Shown here: positions 1 through 9,789 of the stretch, piece after piece | Layout of the letters: every line of letters starts with the position of its first letter | Numbering within the stretch: position 1 is the stretch's first letter | NCBI GenBank assembly: GCA_977006965.1 | Contig: OZ345362.1 | Span: 1,488,001 to 1,552,000 of the forward strand | Length of the DNA stretch: 64,000 nt | Source of the DNA: Phymatolithon calcareum | Lineage: Eukaryota > Rhodophyta > Florideophyceae > Hapalidiales | Direction: 5' to 3' | Translations under genes and position numbers: made by a program | Notes under the pieces: generated by a model | What the model saw: the letters and a program-made list of their open reading frames with translations, nothing else | The model's database searches: none | What the model was told of the DNA's origin: nothing

Positions 1-393
1 CTCAATCTTTGGGACGCCGTCTCCCTCGAGCCACATTTGCATCAGCATGGGCATGTTTGTCAGAGATGAGGGCCAGACGGCCACTCTTAGAATATGACCG
101 CCTTCAACTTGCACTTTAACGTCTCCTGCTTGCTCTCCGGCTCCCGTCGGCAACTGCACCGCTACAGAGACACGGTTGTTTTTGGTTTTGGGGTCCTTCC
201 ATTTAGAGAGCACATATAGCGGTTTAAACTCCAACGGACCCATGAGTAGCTCCGCCCCGTACACGCCGGCTTCAGAGCCAATATCATCACAATCATCGAT
301 GAAACCACAATCCACTTCATCAGCCTCATTGTCTACGAGACCGGCGCCAGCAGCTGCGCTAGATTTCGGCCGAAGTTTTCCCGCTTTAGACAT
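1..393 (-). CDS. Hypothetical protein, N-terminal 131 residues, runs off the left edge
   Basis: Reading the minus strand from the ATG at 393 gives 131 codons without a stop up to the window edge, so the protein is partial. I do not recognise it. It starts with a basic stretch (MSKAGKLRPKSS) followed by an alanine/glycine run, then an acidic patch (residues ~20-45, with DEVDC, DDCDD), then a mixed region with a KWKDPKTKNN segment and a valine-rich beta-like part. Composition is coding-like. A minus-strand ORF starting MPPKRKNPQ lies just upstream (505-696), and a GTAAGT donor-like site near 461 lies between, so an upstream exon is possible. I could not join the two in frame. It sits beside transposase remnants and may itself belong to a mobile element. 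Confidence 0.5.
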   Translation of the reverse strand, partial: MSKAGKLRPKSSAAAGAGLVDNEADEVDCGFIDDCDDIGSEAGVYGAELLMGPLEFKPLYVLSKWKDPKTKNNRVSVAVQLPTGAGEQAGDVKVQVEGGHILRVAVWPSSLTNMPMLMQMWLEGDGVPKIE

Positions 394-504
394 CGCAAAT
401 TAACGATAGGGTTAGAATATCTTCGATGGGACATTCAAATCATAGTATCAAATTGAAACTTACCGTTAGTGGCCGCAGCTCCATACTTTTAATCAACGAG
501 CTTT

Positions 505-696
505 TTAAATCGTTTTCGAAATTTTTATAGATGCACGGGGGGCGAAAATCGTAGCATACTGCTTGTGTCGATACCAATTTGCGGCCTGGTCCGTAGGCTT
601 CACGGCGCCCGTGGCCACGAGCTGTGCGAGCGTGCGCGCCGCGCGAGGGCTGGCGGCAACTGAGTCTGGCTGTGGGTTTTTGCGCTTCGGTGGCAT
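505..696 (-). CDS. Short basic ORF, possible first exon of the edge gene
   Basis: A 63-residue ORF starts at an ATG at 696 and begins MPPKRKNPQPDS. It continues with an alanine-rich helix-like part (ARTLAQLVATGAVKPTDQ) and ends after RASIKISKTI. An overlapping frame stays open further, through KSSLIKSMELRPLT, to a GTAAGT at about 461. This suggests the true exon continues past a frameshift, or that the ORF is decayed. The function is unknown. It is listed because the composition looks coding and it points at the partial gene at the left edge. Confidence 0.3.
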   Translation of the reverse strand: MPPKRKNPQPDSVAASPRAARTLAQLVATGAVKPTDQAANWYRHKQYATIFAPRASIKISKTI

Positions 697-779
697 AGTG
701 GGATGCGTGGAAGTGATGAGAGGATGTGCACAGAAGGTAGAGAGCATACAGCGACAACAGATCTAATATACTATTATTT

Positions 780-1660
780 TAGTAGTGCTAACCAGTAGAG
801 TATTGGGCGTTTTCGAGATTGTTCGCACTGAAACCACTTCCTCCAGTTTCATATGCAAAGCAGTTTCTCATAGCAATCCCAGAATAATCATCCAATGTAA
901 AATGACTGAGATGTAGTGGCCAATCATAATAGATTAAATCCCCTTACGGAACTGTAGTAATTACGTGCCTTTTCAGATGGCCGTTTTCCTGAAACCAACG
1001 CTTGTACGAAGCCCAACGACTCGAACGTTATTAAAACAAGCATTGAAATAACTTCAAATCTAAAACTATCCACATGGTGGGACCATCAAATCTATATAGG
1101 GACTCTGTTCATCTAATAAACACGCGTCATTTGAACAGACAACTGTAAGTACTTTTTGTTATATCGTATCTCAAAGGTGCCTATAATGCCGTTTTTTGGG
1201 TATAATACCGTTTTTCAGATGGGAACTTATGCATACTAGGCTACGAACGCAGCAATTTTTGGCATAACGGAACATTTTAGATTGTTTGAATAAAACGTTG
1301 GCATTAATTTTAGAGTTACGGTTTCGAACGGCTCTATATCTGCTTTCTAGTTTTTAAAAACCGTGGACAGTGCCACTGTTTTCAGGAAAACGGCATTATA
1401 AACGGCCATGCCGAAAACCTTAATGCCGATTACGTAAATTCAAAAATTCAAAAATCGTTACATACAATTTGCCACTCTGAGAGATGAGAAAACTTAGTCA
1501 AACATACACACTAATACAATCACGGCCCATCGCTGAGATGTGCGTTACGTTTTAGGATGATTGACCAAGAGGTGGATGACACCGCAAAGTGTATTATGTC
1601 TACTGTCCATTCTCAGGTAAAGTTGAGGCTTTACGAGCCTCATCTACAACCGTAGCACTG
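780..1660. other. Gene-free AT-rich stretch
   Basis: No ORF with coding character, RNA gene or clear repeat was found here. The DNA is AT-rich and mostly in short frames on both strands. It is probably the 5' flank of the transposase remnant that follows. Confidence 0.5.
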
Positions 1661-1668
1661 GTTAAGAA

Positions 1669-2616
1669 ATGGAAGCGGAACTGTCGCCGTGCAAGCGGTT
1701 GTGCCCAGAGGAAGCCGATTATGTCTCCTCCGACGAATTCTCTGTGCTCGGTGCCGGTTTGCTGGGTAGAGCGCCCGGTCTCAGTATCGCTACTACTAGT
1801 CGCCGCTTTCGCGCAATGTTCGGCGCAAGTCCCAGTGTGTGCAGTTTGCTCTGGTCATTAGTAAGCAGTTTGCGACCGCCGAATAGCAAGCCCATACACA
1901 TGCTCTGGGCCCTTATGTTCCTAAAAATCTACGCTGCTGAGCATATCCACGCCACGATTGCCGGCGTGGACGAGAAAACGTACAGAAAGTGGCAATGGAC
2001 ATTTGTTAAGATTTTAGGGTGTTTGAAACTGGTTCGTCACATCTTTCTTGAATGACCAATCTGTTCCTTTGTTTTATTCTAACCTCAAAGTTCCTCAGAT
2101 TTCTTTTGAAAGCCGTGTAGGAGACGAGTCCATTGAGGGGTGTTTTATCTCTGTACATGGCACTGATTGTCCCATACAAGAACCTACAGCTTTTGACACC
2201 TCTTGGTACAGCCACAAAACAAATGGACCTGGAGTGCGTTATGAAGTTACCGTCTCTGTGGAGACAGCCAACATAGTCTGGTCAAATGGGCCTTGAACAT
2301 GCGGCTCATGTAACGACGTTCATATTTTCCGAGGGGGCTAAAGCAGATGCTTGATATCGACGAATTCGTCATCGCCGATAGCGGTTACACGGACACCCGG
2401 TGCGTGCAGCCCCCAGGCACAGCGCATCAATTGCACTCTACGTTGGCCAATATTCGGGCCCGGCACGAAAACGTTAACAAACGTTTGAAACAATTTTTTG
2501 TGCTCAAGCGCCGGTTCCGGCACCCCTTCTCACGGCACGGCGATTGCTTTTTTGCAGTAATAAATATAATACATTTGATGCTCAAAGACGAACCTCTGTT
2601 TTCTGTTGATTTTTAA
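1669..2616 (+). pseudogene. PIF/Harbinger-like (DDE_Tnp_4) transposase pseudogene, copy 1
   Basis: Three plus-strand frames together read as a PIF/Harbinger-type DDE transposase. The N-terminal part (from 1669) contains the helix MLWALMFLKIYAAEHIHA and GVDEKTYRKWQW. The middle contains the first catalytic Asp in SVHGTDCPIQEP, then SWYSHKTNGPGVRYEV and GSCNDVHIFR. The last part has the second Asp in IADSGY and the Glu in ARHENVNKRLKQF, ending ...EPLFSVDF at 2616. The first and second parts join in frame if 2032-2098 is an intron (GTTCGT...CTAAC...CCTCAG, 67 nt). Two lesions follow: an in-frame TGA at 2294-2296, within the expected NGP-x-CGS motif, and a frameshift near 2330. The element is dead. 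The family assignment rests on the DDE spacing and motifs. Confidence 0.8.
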
Positions 2617-4076
2617 ATAAATATCAAGTTTCATACAGAACTGTACAGTAGTTACAAATCATTTTGCAAACTTAAATGAGTAAAATTACATAACGTGGGC
2701 TCCAAATAATTTGACTGCGTGTTTTGCTGCATTGAAAATTTATTACTTTTCCGCATCTCCCAGGTTTTGAACCTGCGTGGCTCATAACAGAACACGTCAT
2801 GCGCTTACTCTCTTAAAGAGCGCTCGAGCAAAACTCCTGGCGCCACCAGCGCACTAATCCGTTTTTTGCATTTATAGAGTGTCGTTCAACGTTGGCCAAC
2901 GTTCGACTTGCAAAAACTTCTCTAGGAAGACTTTCAGGCCACGTTTTCGTAATTATAATTTCGGCGAGCAATTTTACTATATTTTCAAGTGCTTTATGAG
3001 TATGAAAGAAAAAAATTTAAAATGGCTATTTTTCACACAAAATTTGGCCAATCCAAAATATCGAATTTGTCCTAAATCGCAGATTCTAGCCAACGTTGGT
3101 CAGCTTTGTGAAGGCAATCTTTTACAAAGTTTTTGTTTACGTGTACTAATTTTTTAAACTCTTACCGAGTAAGGGGAACCGAATCTAAGGATGCCAAGTG
3201 CAGATGCGAGCGATATCTAGTTATCGAAAGTTGGTCTTTGAAGGTATAGACCTTCTCTTACTAAATTTTCAAAGGCTTGTTAAATGTGCTCCTTCTCACA
3301 ATAGGGCCTATTGGAGTACGTTTTGCGCTTTGGTTCACAACTTATCACCGGTATAGAATTATGTAATGATGCTCTTCAAGGGAGCAGTAAAGTTCCACAC
3401 GTGGTGCCAGACGATTACACTGCAGATACTATTTGAACTGCACGAGAATTTCTACGTAATGACACAACCTGTCAATTCGCAGAAATTCTATTGGACCCTT
3501 GTTTGGAAAAAAAGCAGCGCTACGCATGCTTTTTTCCAAACAAGGGTCTCATAAAAGCAACTTTTTGTTTCATCATTACACCCTTTACAGATGCTTATGA
3601 ATATAACTCTGTTGTCATATAGCAGCAAGGTCCCACTTCCTTCTCTGTCACGCGCCATTTTTTACACCAAGTCATGAAAGACATATGCATTTGTCAATTG
3701 ACATCACTGTTACAGGATAATCTCGTTTATAAGGCGACAGCTCTGTGCTAACTCTTTGTTTCGTTGATCACACTTACAGTAGTTTACTTGTTCCAAAGAA
3801 ACATTGCAATCAACTGTCATTAAGAGAATTTTAAAAAGGACTACCCTCATATATATGTGTGAATCGTGTGGAAGATTAGTGTATGGACTGTGTAAACCAA
3901 ATTTGCACTTCAATTAGGATGTTGATCATACGGTATCTGAGAACTACTTAGAACTGATGATTTCGACTGCGCGTTTTTACTGAAAAAACACAGCAATTGT
4001 ACAATTCTCATTCAATATTTTAAGGTAGAGTAATTTATCTGAAAATCACGCCTTCCATTGCCTTTCATCATCGGAA
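2617..4076. other. Gene-free stretch between two transposase remnants
   Basis: No convincing gene was found. Short ORFs exist but have no recognisable motif and biased AT-rich codons. Two adjacent hairpins (3443-3548) are listed separately. Confidence 0.5.
3443..3548. repeat. Pair of adjacent inverted repeats (hairpins)
   Basis: Arms around 3443-3455 and 3477-3491 (AGAATTTCT / AGAAATTCT) form a first imperfect stem. A second, perfect 19-bp stem pairs 3494-3512 (GACCCTTGTTTGGAAAAAA) with 3530-3548 around a 17-nt loop. Together they could be the remains of a foldback or MITE. No target-site duplication was found. Confidence 0.7.
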
Positions 4077-5025
4077 ATGCCCAGCTACTTCAGCACACTG
4101 AAGCTTTTACATCAAAGGCATTTTCCTCAAGAAGATGGTGAGATCTTTTATTCGCCTAAGGCCGTCTGTTTTCATGGAGTGTGCTCGCCCAATCATAAGG
4201 GAAGCCCGCGGTTTGAGTCTCATTGTCTACTTGCGCCGCTTTCGTGCCCTTTTCGGTGCATCTCCCATGGTGTGTTCCATTGCCTGGAACACCAGCCGTC
4301 CAGCTGTCCACTACTGTTCCTAAAAGTCTACGCGGTAGAGCACGTGACCAGGGCATTGACCGGAGTCGACGAAAAGTCATTCCGAAAATAGGTCTGGAAG
4401 TTTGTAGTCTTGATTTCTGAGATATGGGCGGTACGGTTTTCCACGTTTGTTTTTTCTCTTTCAATATCCGACATTGATTTTAAGAATTCCCGGATAAAAT
4501 GGAAAAAAGGTCTATTATCAAGCGGCCAAATGCGATTTAAAACTACGGTTGATGGTACTGACTGTATTATACGCGTCCAAATTCCGTTTAGTACAAAATG
4601 GTTCTCTCATAAGCACAAGGGCCCTGGGCTGCGATACGAAGTTGGTATAGGCTTAGCCACTGGGTGGATTGTTTGGGTTCATGGCCCATTTCCTTGCGGA
4701 AGTTACAATGATTTGGTAATTTATCGGCTTGGAATGAAGAACGCGCTTGACTAAGGGGAGACCGTCATTGCAGATGAAGGATATCTAGATAACACTTGTG
4801 AGCAAGAAGCCAAAGCCTTCCGATCGCGTGCATGAGCAGTACCGTGCCATTGCGCGTGCGCGACATGTAACATGCAATCGGCGATTTAAACAGTTTAATG
4901 TAGTGGGGCAACGTTTTAGACATGACATTAGTCGGCACTCGTTTTGTTTCCATGCAGTTGCTAACATTACCCAGCTGATGATACAACGTGGTGAACCTCT
5001 TTTCGATGTCTTAAAGCAAATTTGA
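4077..5025 (+). pseudogene. PIF/Harbinger-like transposase pseudogene, copy 2
   Basis: This is a second, diverged member of the family seen at 1669-2616. Recognisable parts are RRFRALFGASPMVCS, FLKVYAVEHV with GVDEKSFRK, the first Asp in TVDGTDCIIR, KWFSHKHKGPGLRYEVGIG, GPFPCGSYNDLVIYR, the second Asp in IADEGYLDNTC, and a C-terminal part with RHVTCNRRFKQF...RGEPLFDVLKQI. The catalytic Glu expected in the RHE motif is replaced (RHV). Parts lie in different frames and there are stops after SFRK and after MKNALD, so several frameshifts and nonsense changes have accumulated. It retains the Pro-Cys-Gly-Ser motif that copy 1 has lost, so the two copies decayed independently. Confidence 0.75.
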
Positions 5026-5177
5026 GTTTTCGTTGTTTTGTGCAACCTTTTGACCTATTTCCCGAAACTCCCCGTGATGGCTATTTCCTTACGACGTCAC
5101 TATCGACTCCACGTGATAACAGCATATGTAAGGCAAACCCTTATCAGATTGTAGCTTGCTGGCTGCTCATTTGCAAC

Positions 5178-5676
5178 CTGGGAGGAAGACTATGTCAACC
5201 GTGATTTTGTCATGGGTTCGGTTGCAGAGGTAGAGCGCCTCTGGAGTATTGCGAAATATGTTCTAACCGAGAACAGACGGAGGATGACTCCTCAACTGCT
5301 CGAAGCGCTAGTGTTCTTGAAAGTTAACAACCGCTTTTGGGACGCGGAGCTGGTATGCAAAGCTATCACCGGGAATCGTTCGGAAAATGCGAGAGACCAT
5401 GAAATTAACGTAGAAATGTCGTATTTTGTCTAATGGGAGTGCTTTGTGTCTTGTAGTTGGGCTTTGTAGTGCCGTGAATGTGTGGCTGTTTCTGTTGTAG
5501 TGTTTTATGGTTTACATGACCACTAAACGATATTCATCGCCCGAGATCATTGCAATTAGGATTTCCACGAGTATCAGTATTGGAATTCGCATTGCATCGC
5601 CGTGTGAGACGCCCTCCGCATTAGGTATTGTATCTTTTTCTCCAATCGCTTGCAATGGCATTGTTCCGATCCCTGC
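5178..5676 (+). mobile_element. hAT-1 fragment: transposase C-terminus and 3' flank
   Basis: This ~500-bp stretch matches the reverse complement of about 17707-18221, covering the end of the hAT-1 transposase and its downstream subterminal DNA. The coding part (5212-5433) starts MGSVAEVERLWSIAKYVLTE and continues through ALVFLKVNNRFWDAELVCKA. This is the hAT C-terminal dimerisation region. At FWDAEL this copy has GGG where the large copy has GG, so the fragment keeps the frame that the large copy has lost. Homology stops at GATCCCTG near 5676. It is a truncated, immobile remnant. Confidence 0.85.
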
Positions 5677-5679
5677 ATA

Positions 5680-6180
5680 AGGCTCCTTATATGTGCGGAT
5701 TCATACTTGACAAGTGCTGATCTGCAGAGATTCAATAAGTGCGTCGATAGTTCATAGGGGTCATTAAACTCATCTGGCAAATTTCATGGTTGTTAGCTGG
5801 CTCTTATTCTCTGGTGCCCATGCAGAGTGTCAGCAGCACATGACACAGCGAAGGTATTGTGAACTGCCGGGCGCGTAACTCATCTTTAACGTATGACTCG
5901 CACATTACTTGGCAAGCCAATTTACTCCCAAGAAAAAGAAAAGGATGACAGCGAATGTCATGATGGCTACATTTGTTGCGCAAAAGAACTGCAGAAGTGG
6001 GAAATTCAAGAAAACGACCTTCGCGTGCTCATAATGTAATAGGCTTGATGGCGCCGCAATCTAAATATGTGGCACTTCAACTGGCAGAAACTGTTTTGCT
6101 ACGCATATTAAACATATCCGTGAGCTTGATGCTTCTAACAAGCTTGATAGTAAGTAGATTTCATTTCCAAAAATTAAATG
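5680..6180. other. Gene-free stretch
   Basis: Nothing with coding character was seen on either strand between the hAT fragment and the piggyBac-type end motif. Confidence 0.4.
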
Positions 6181-6182
6181 AA

Positions 6183-6228
6183 TCTCATTTCCTCAATTGA
6201 GGGAAAATTCCCGTCAAATAGACACTAG
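6183..6228. repeat. Isolated terminal motif of the piggyBac-like family
   Basis: The sequence contains CCTCAATTGAGGGAAAATT followed by TAGACACTAG. This is the same arrangement of subterminal palindrome plus terminus seen at the right end of the element at 25428-26722. No matching left end was found nearby, so this is a solo or truncated end. Confidence 0.55.
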
Positions 6229-6689
6229 AGCTGGCTTCTTATTCAAGGCATACAATTGTTCAAACATGTGATCTCGATAATTGCCATGCCATCCGACTAT
6301 TCCATATCAAGCGCTCCTATACCATGCAATTTTCCGTCTCCTGTTATTGTCTATTCTATTCGTTCTCTTACTGTTTTTCTGTTACATTGCAAAGTAGATG
6401 TTACAGGAATGCGCGATGTGGCAGAAAAATAGTGTCACATGAGGTTTCCGTCAGCACGGTGCAGATTGGTTTCGCAAGGGCTTTGGTGATTTGTTGCCGT
6501 ACCTTTCTAGTTCTGATAAACTTAGTGTGGGGAAGTACGAGAAGCAGACAGATTGATCTCCGTTGTTGGGGAAGGCGTACGAATTGTTGGCGAAATCAGG
6601 TATAGTATGCACAACGATGGACGGGAGCGTTGAAGCGATTATTAATGCAGCAGATGACAGGCCAGAATATTCATGCGTGCTTGACATGT

Positions 6690-6970
6690 GGTCCTACGAA
6701 GCCAGGACACCCACCATCGAAGTGGTGATGCCGGCAAGAGACCTACGATGAAACTGGCTTGGACTCATTCTTAGAATGGACGAGCGGCGCATAGTCCGCC
6801 AGGTGCAGCTACAATGCGTCAGACCAACGCCAGAATCACTCTTTGGTGACGTATCTGGACGAGATGTGAAAGCCGTAGTCAAAGTCGCTAACGATAGGAT
6901 AGAAGGGAAGAAACTTAGATCTTCAAATCTCTGCTAGCCCCGTTAGGGGAAAAGGCAAAATGAATGAATG
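6690..6970 (+). mobile_element. LINE-B 3' end with (TGAA)n tail
   Basis: Translation gives NWLGLILRMDERRIVRQVQL then CVRPTPESLFGDV and ANDRIEGKKLRSSN before a stop. The pattern W-L-G-x-I-L-R-M-[DE]-x-R-x-V-R-Q is typical of the C-terminus of non-LTR retrotransposon ORF2 proteins. The end carries a CTAGCCCCG-GGGGAA motif and a tail of TGAATGAATGAA. Close relatives with the same protein end lie at 13545-13795 (minus) and 46120-46350 (plus). The copy is 5'-truncated and has an in-frame stop before NWLG. Confidence 0.7.
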
Positions 6971-7520
6971 AAATGTGGTCCTCCGCGACAGCCTTTCTGA
7001 AAGCTTTTTCTTCATGACTTGGAAGGTGCGAATAGTGGTTACAGTGAGGAGAGAGCGACTGGTGCCTATGCGCCATGTGTCATGAGGGGCTATTTTATTC
7101 CATCGTCAGTGTTTTGGGAACGATCTTGCTGGGGAGAAGATCAGGAAATAAATCACGCTTGGTATTGCATTTGTCGTTACGGCTTTGTGGAGGAAGGGGA
7201 AAGCCTCGGGGACTGCAGTAGCTGGAGAAGATAAAGTAAAGTTGCTGTCCAAAATAGTGGAGATTTTGATGCTCGATTTCATGCATCTCTCATTGCACCA
7301 TTTACACAATTTCTCTTCCGCGAGTCAGACTTGTTCTAAGAGCAAGCGATAGTAGGAGCTGTGCCCGGCGCGGCCAGGACCGCTCGGAAAAGTTGAGAAA
7401 ATTTATCAAGTCTTGATTTCCGTCGGCGACATCTCAAGCAACAGCAACGTAAAGTAGCTCGGCAAGCGAGACAAGGGAATAAATTTTATTCGCTTGTCCG
7501 CTCGCGGAGCTACCTGATCA
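6971..7520. other. Gene-free stretch
   Basis: No supported gene or repeat was found between the LINE-B end and the LINE-A insertion. Confidence 0.4.
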
Positions 7521-7522
7521 CC

Positions 7523-7691
7523 TCAGAACATTAAAAAAAAAATTCTTTCAAGTTTATTTAAAAGCCCCACAGACTTCCGAAGATATGGGCAAGGCTTCCT
7601 CTGATGCTACCTACCTTTGTGCAGCTCACGAAACGTCCACCAGTATGGCGGACGGGAAAACTCAGGACTCAAAGTAGTTCAGAACATTAAA
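7523..7691 (-). mobile_element. LINE-A 5'-truncated insertion with perfect 13-bp TSD
   Basis: A ~140-bp LINE-A 3' end in minus orientation (GCCCCACAGACTTCCGAAG and neighbouring bases) lies between two copies of TCAGAACATTAAA at 7523-7535 and 7679-7691. This fits target-primed reverse transcription with 5' truncation. The element keeps only the 3' untranslated part. Read on the element strand, the tail after CTTGAAAGAA is a run of T rather than the A run seen in sister copies. Confidence 0.9.
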
Positions 7692-8220
7692 TGTTATGAG
7701 GTGACCAGATAAAATAGCACATGTGGCAAGGAGGCTATATGTCCTCGTTTGAGTATTCGTGCAGTCTTAAGCGAGCGAGGGTTGTCAGTCACTCTCTCCC
7801 TTGGAGTGCACGAATGCAACGATGACGTGATTAAAGAGAGTGTACCACAGCACAGCACTGTTCGCAGTGAGCCGAGCACAAGGAGTGTGCAACTCGTGAA
7901 GTGTACCCAGAAACGGACATGACGTCGTGACAACCGGTCATTATAATGATCTCTTCGGTAATCTCATCTTGACATTGCATTCATGCAGCGCGTTGCGCAG
8001 CCAAAAATACTGCCCTGTCAGCCGACGTAGCTGAGAGTGGAAAAGACAACTTCATGCGTGGAAGGCAGGCAGGTCATATAAGCCACAATTTCAGTGCGAC
8101 ACGGCAGTGAAATGGCTGGCTGCCTGGCTAGCTGAGTCATTCGTGAACGCATATTACCCCAACGTGCAGTACCCACCGCACGCACTGAGCGAAGAAATGC
8201 TCGCCCACTCAGCCGAATCG
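7692..8220. other. Gene-free stretch upstream of the hairpin
   Basis: Nothing supportable as a gene was found here. It may contain distal upstream sequence of the gene at 8964. Confidence 0.4.
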
Positions 8221-8222
8221 TC

Positions 8223-8283
8223 CAAACCCGCCAGCATTAAATCGCTGAGCATCATATTCAGCGATTTAATGCTGGCGGGTTTG
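8223..8283. repeat. Perfect 26-bp inverted repeat with 9-nt loop
   Basis: 8223-8248 is the exact reverse complement of 8258-8283. The stem begins CAAACCCGCCAGCATTAAAT and the loop is GCATCATAT. A 26-bp uninterrupted stem is far longer than expected by chance in this length of DNA. It lies ~680 bp upstream of the gene at 8964. It could be a small-RNA hairpin, a recent inverted duplication or a foldback remnant. Confidence 0.9.
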
Positions 8284-8577
8284 ATCAATGCTAACAACAG
8301 TCAGAAAGCAAACAACATCATATGCAGCCCAGTACGTGGAACCCCGACGAATCATTGACATCGCTCGGACGGGCCAGACATAACAAGAACGTGCTTTCCC
8401 TAACTCGCACACACGGCATTACGAAGGGTCGTCTTAATCACGCGACACGCTGCGCATCCGCCCCTACCGTCCAACTGCCGTCATCCGATCCGCAACGCAA
8501 CGCCTCCCACCCTCGTCTCGGCATCGCCGCGCGGAAACTGGCCTCAATCGCCTATGACACTGTACACCTCTGTCCAC

Positions 8578-8930
8578 AAACACACACACACACACACGAT
8601 GGATGTCCCGCTGCCACGGTGCGGCACAGCCCACGGCGCGCGGCCCGCCCTCAGCCAAGAGGTACTGCATCATACAAGCATTAATTTCGTCATTCATGGG
8701 ACGTCCGGCAGATCTGTGAATCATTCACGATGGCCATTTGCTTCTGGCTTACGCCCGCGCAACGTGCCGCACCTCAATTTAACCACACACCGCCCTCACC
8801 TTCCCCTCCGCTCCGGCCACTGCGCAGTACTCATCACCACACAAACATCCACCCACGCGGTAAAAGCTTTTGCAGACTGATTTGCCCAGTAACGACGCAC
8901 ACCTACCCACCCACCCACCCACAAACACAC
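8578..8930. repeat. Simple repeats upstream of the 8964 gene: (CA)n and (CCCA)n
   Basis: A (CA)n tract lies at about 8579-8599 and a (CCCA)n tract at about 8905-8922. Both lie in the C-rich leader region before the ATG at 8964 and probably belong to the 5' untranslated or promoter region. Confidence 0.7.
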
Positions 8931-8963
8931 GCGATCGCTGCTCGGCGTCGTCGGCCGTGCGCA

Positions 8964-9758
8964 ATGGGCGCCATCACCGCCGTCGCGCTCCTGCTCGCGG
9001 CACTCTTCCACATACCGCCCGTCTTTGCGACCGTTCTGCCGCGCCCCGCCGCGGCCGCCGCGTCCGCGCGCGCGCTGCTGGGTCCGCTCTCGCCGCGCTC
9101 CTTCGCGGGCGCGTTATCCGCCCTGCCGCGCACAATTCTGGGCGGATCCGTCTCGTCGCGCGCGGACGCTGCGCGCGTGCGCGTCGACGTGCGTCTTCGC
9201 CTGGGCGGGCCGGTGCGCGCGACGCTGAGTCGGCACGGCACAATACTGTCCGTTACCTCCGGGCGCACGCCGACGTTGGTGCAGCTGCCTGTCGCGGCGG
9301 ACAGTGCGTTTGCGCCGCGCGTGCGAGTGCGCCCCAGCTTCTCAAACGCTGTGCTTGTGACGGTTGTGCTGCGCACGCTGACGGCGCGCATTGCGCGGGC
9401 GGCGGATGCATGTGCGGGCGATATGGCGTGTCTGGCCGGGGTGGCGGAGACGTTGTGCGGGAGGAGAGTTGAAGGGGATGTGACGGACAGGGCGGGGTTT
9501 GAGATGGGGGTGAGGATGTGTGGTGTGGCGGAGGAGAGGGCTATTGAGTGGATTCCTAGGCTGGTTTATCGCGTGCTTTTTGGAGTGCTTACTGTCGCGC
9601 AGGCGGGGGTTATTCTGTGGGGGGCGGTGTTTGCGATGACGTTTTTGGGTATTGAGGGGACTAGGGTTTTGAGGAAGGGGATTAAGAGGGGGGCAAGGAG
9701 TTCGAGGGTTATTGTGGGGCGAATTGTTGCCATGGGTTGGGTGGCGGATGCGGGATGA
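8964..9758 (+). CDS. Unknown single-pass membrane protein with signal peptide
   Basis: The frame is open further upstream (to an ATG at 8730). I chose the ATG at 8964 because it begins a clean signal peptide (MGAITAVALLLAALFHIPPVFA, cleaved after about residue 22), while the upstream part is proline/histidine-rich leader sequence. The predicted protein has 264 residues. After the signal comes an Ala/Arg/Ser/Leu-rich beta-like region (residues ~25-140), then a cysteine cluster (CAGDMAC, ETLCG, MCG; residues ~145-190) that could form disulfides. A hydrophobic segment (VLFGVLTVAQAGVILWGAVF, residues ~200-220) precedes a basic cytoplasmic tail. This suggests a type I protein of the secretory pathway. 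I recognise no family. GC content is high at the 5' end and falls along the gene, quite unlike the AT-rich transposons around it. Confidence 0.7.
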   Translation: MGAITAVALLLAALFHIPPVFATVLPRPAAAAASARALLGPLSPRSFAGALSALPRTILGGSVSSRADAARVRVDVRLRLGGPVRATLSRHGTILSVTSGRTPTLVQLPVAADSAFAPRVRVRPSFSNAVLVTVVLRTLTARIARAADACAGDMACLAGVAETLCGRRVEGDVTDRAGFEMGVRMCGVAEERAIEWIPRLVYRVLFGVLTVAQAGVILWGAVFAMTFLGIEGTRVLRKGIKRGARSSRVIVGRIVAMGWVADAG

Positions 9759-9789
9759 TGGCGTGGGGGTGTTGTTGAGGTATTATTTT

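Noticed and set aside
2745-2840. tRNA-like or SINE-like sequence on the minus strand (CAGGTTCAAAACCTG arm)
   Set aside because: A T-arm-like hairpin is present but no A box, and the anticodon stem would need a 9-nt loop. It does not fold as a tRNA.
8870-9472. Long plus and minus ORFs overlapping the 8964 gene
   Set aside because: They are Arg/Ala-rich shadows caused by high GC; only the 8964 frame has a signal peptide and membrane span.
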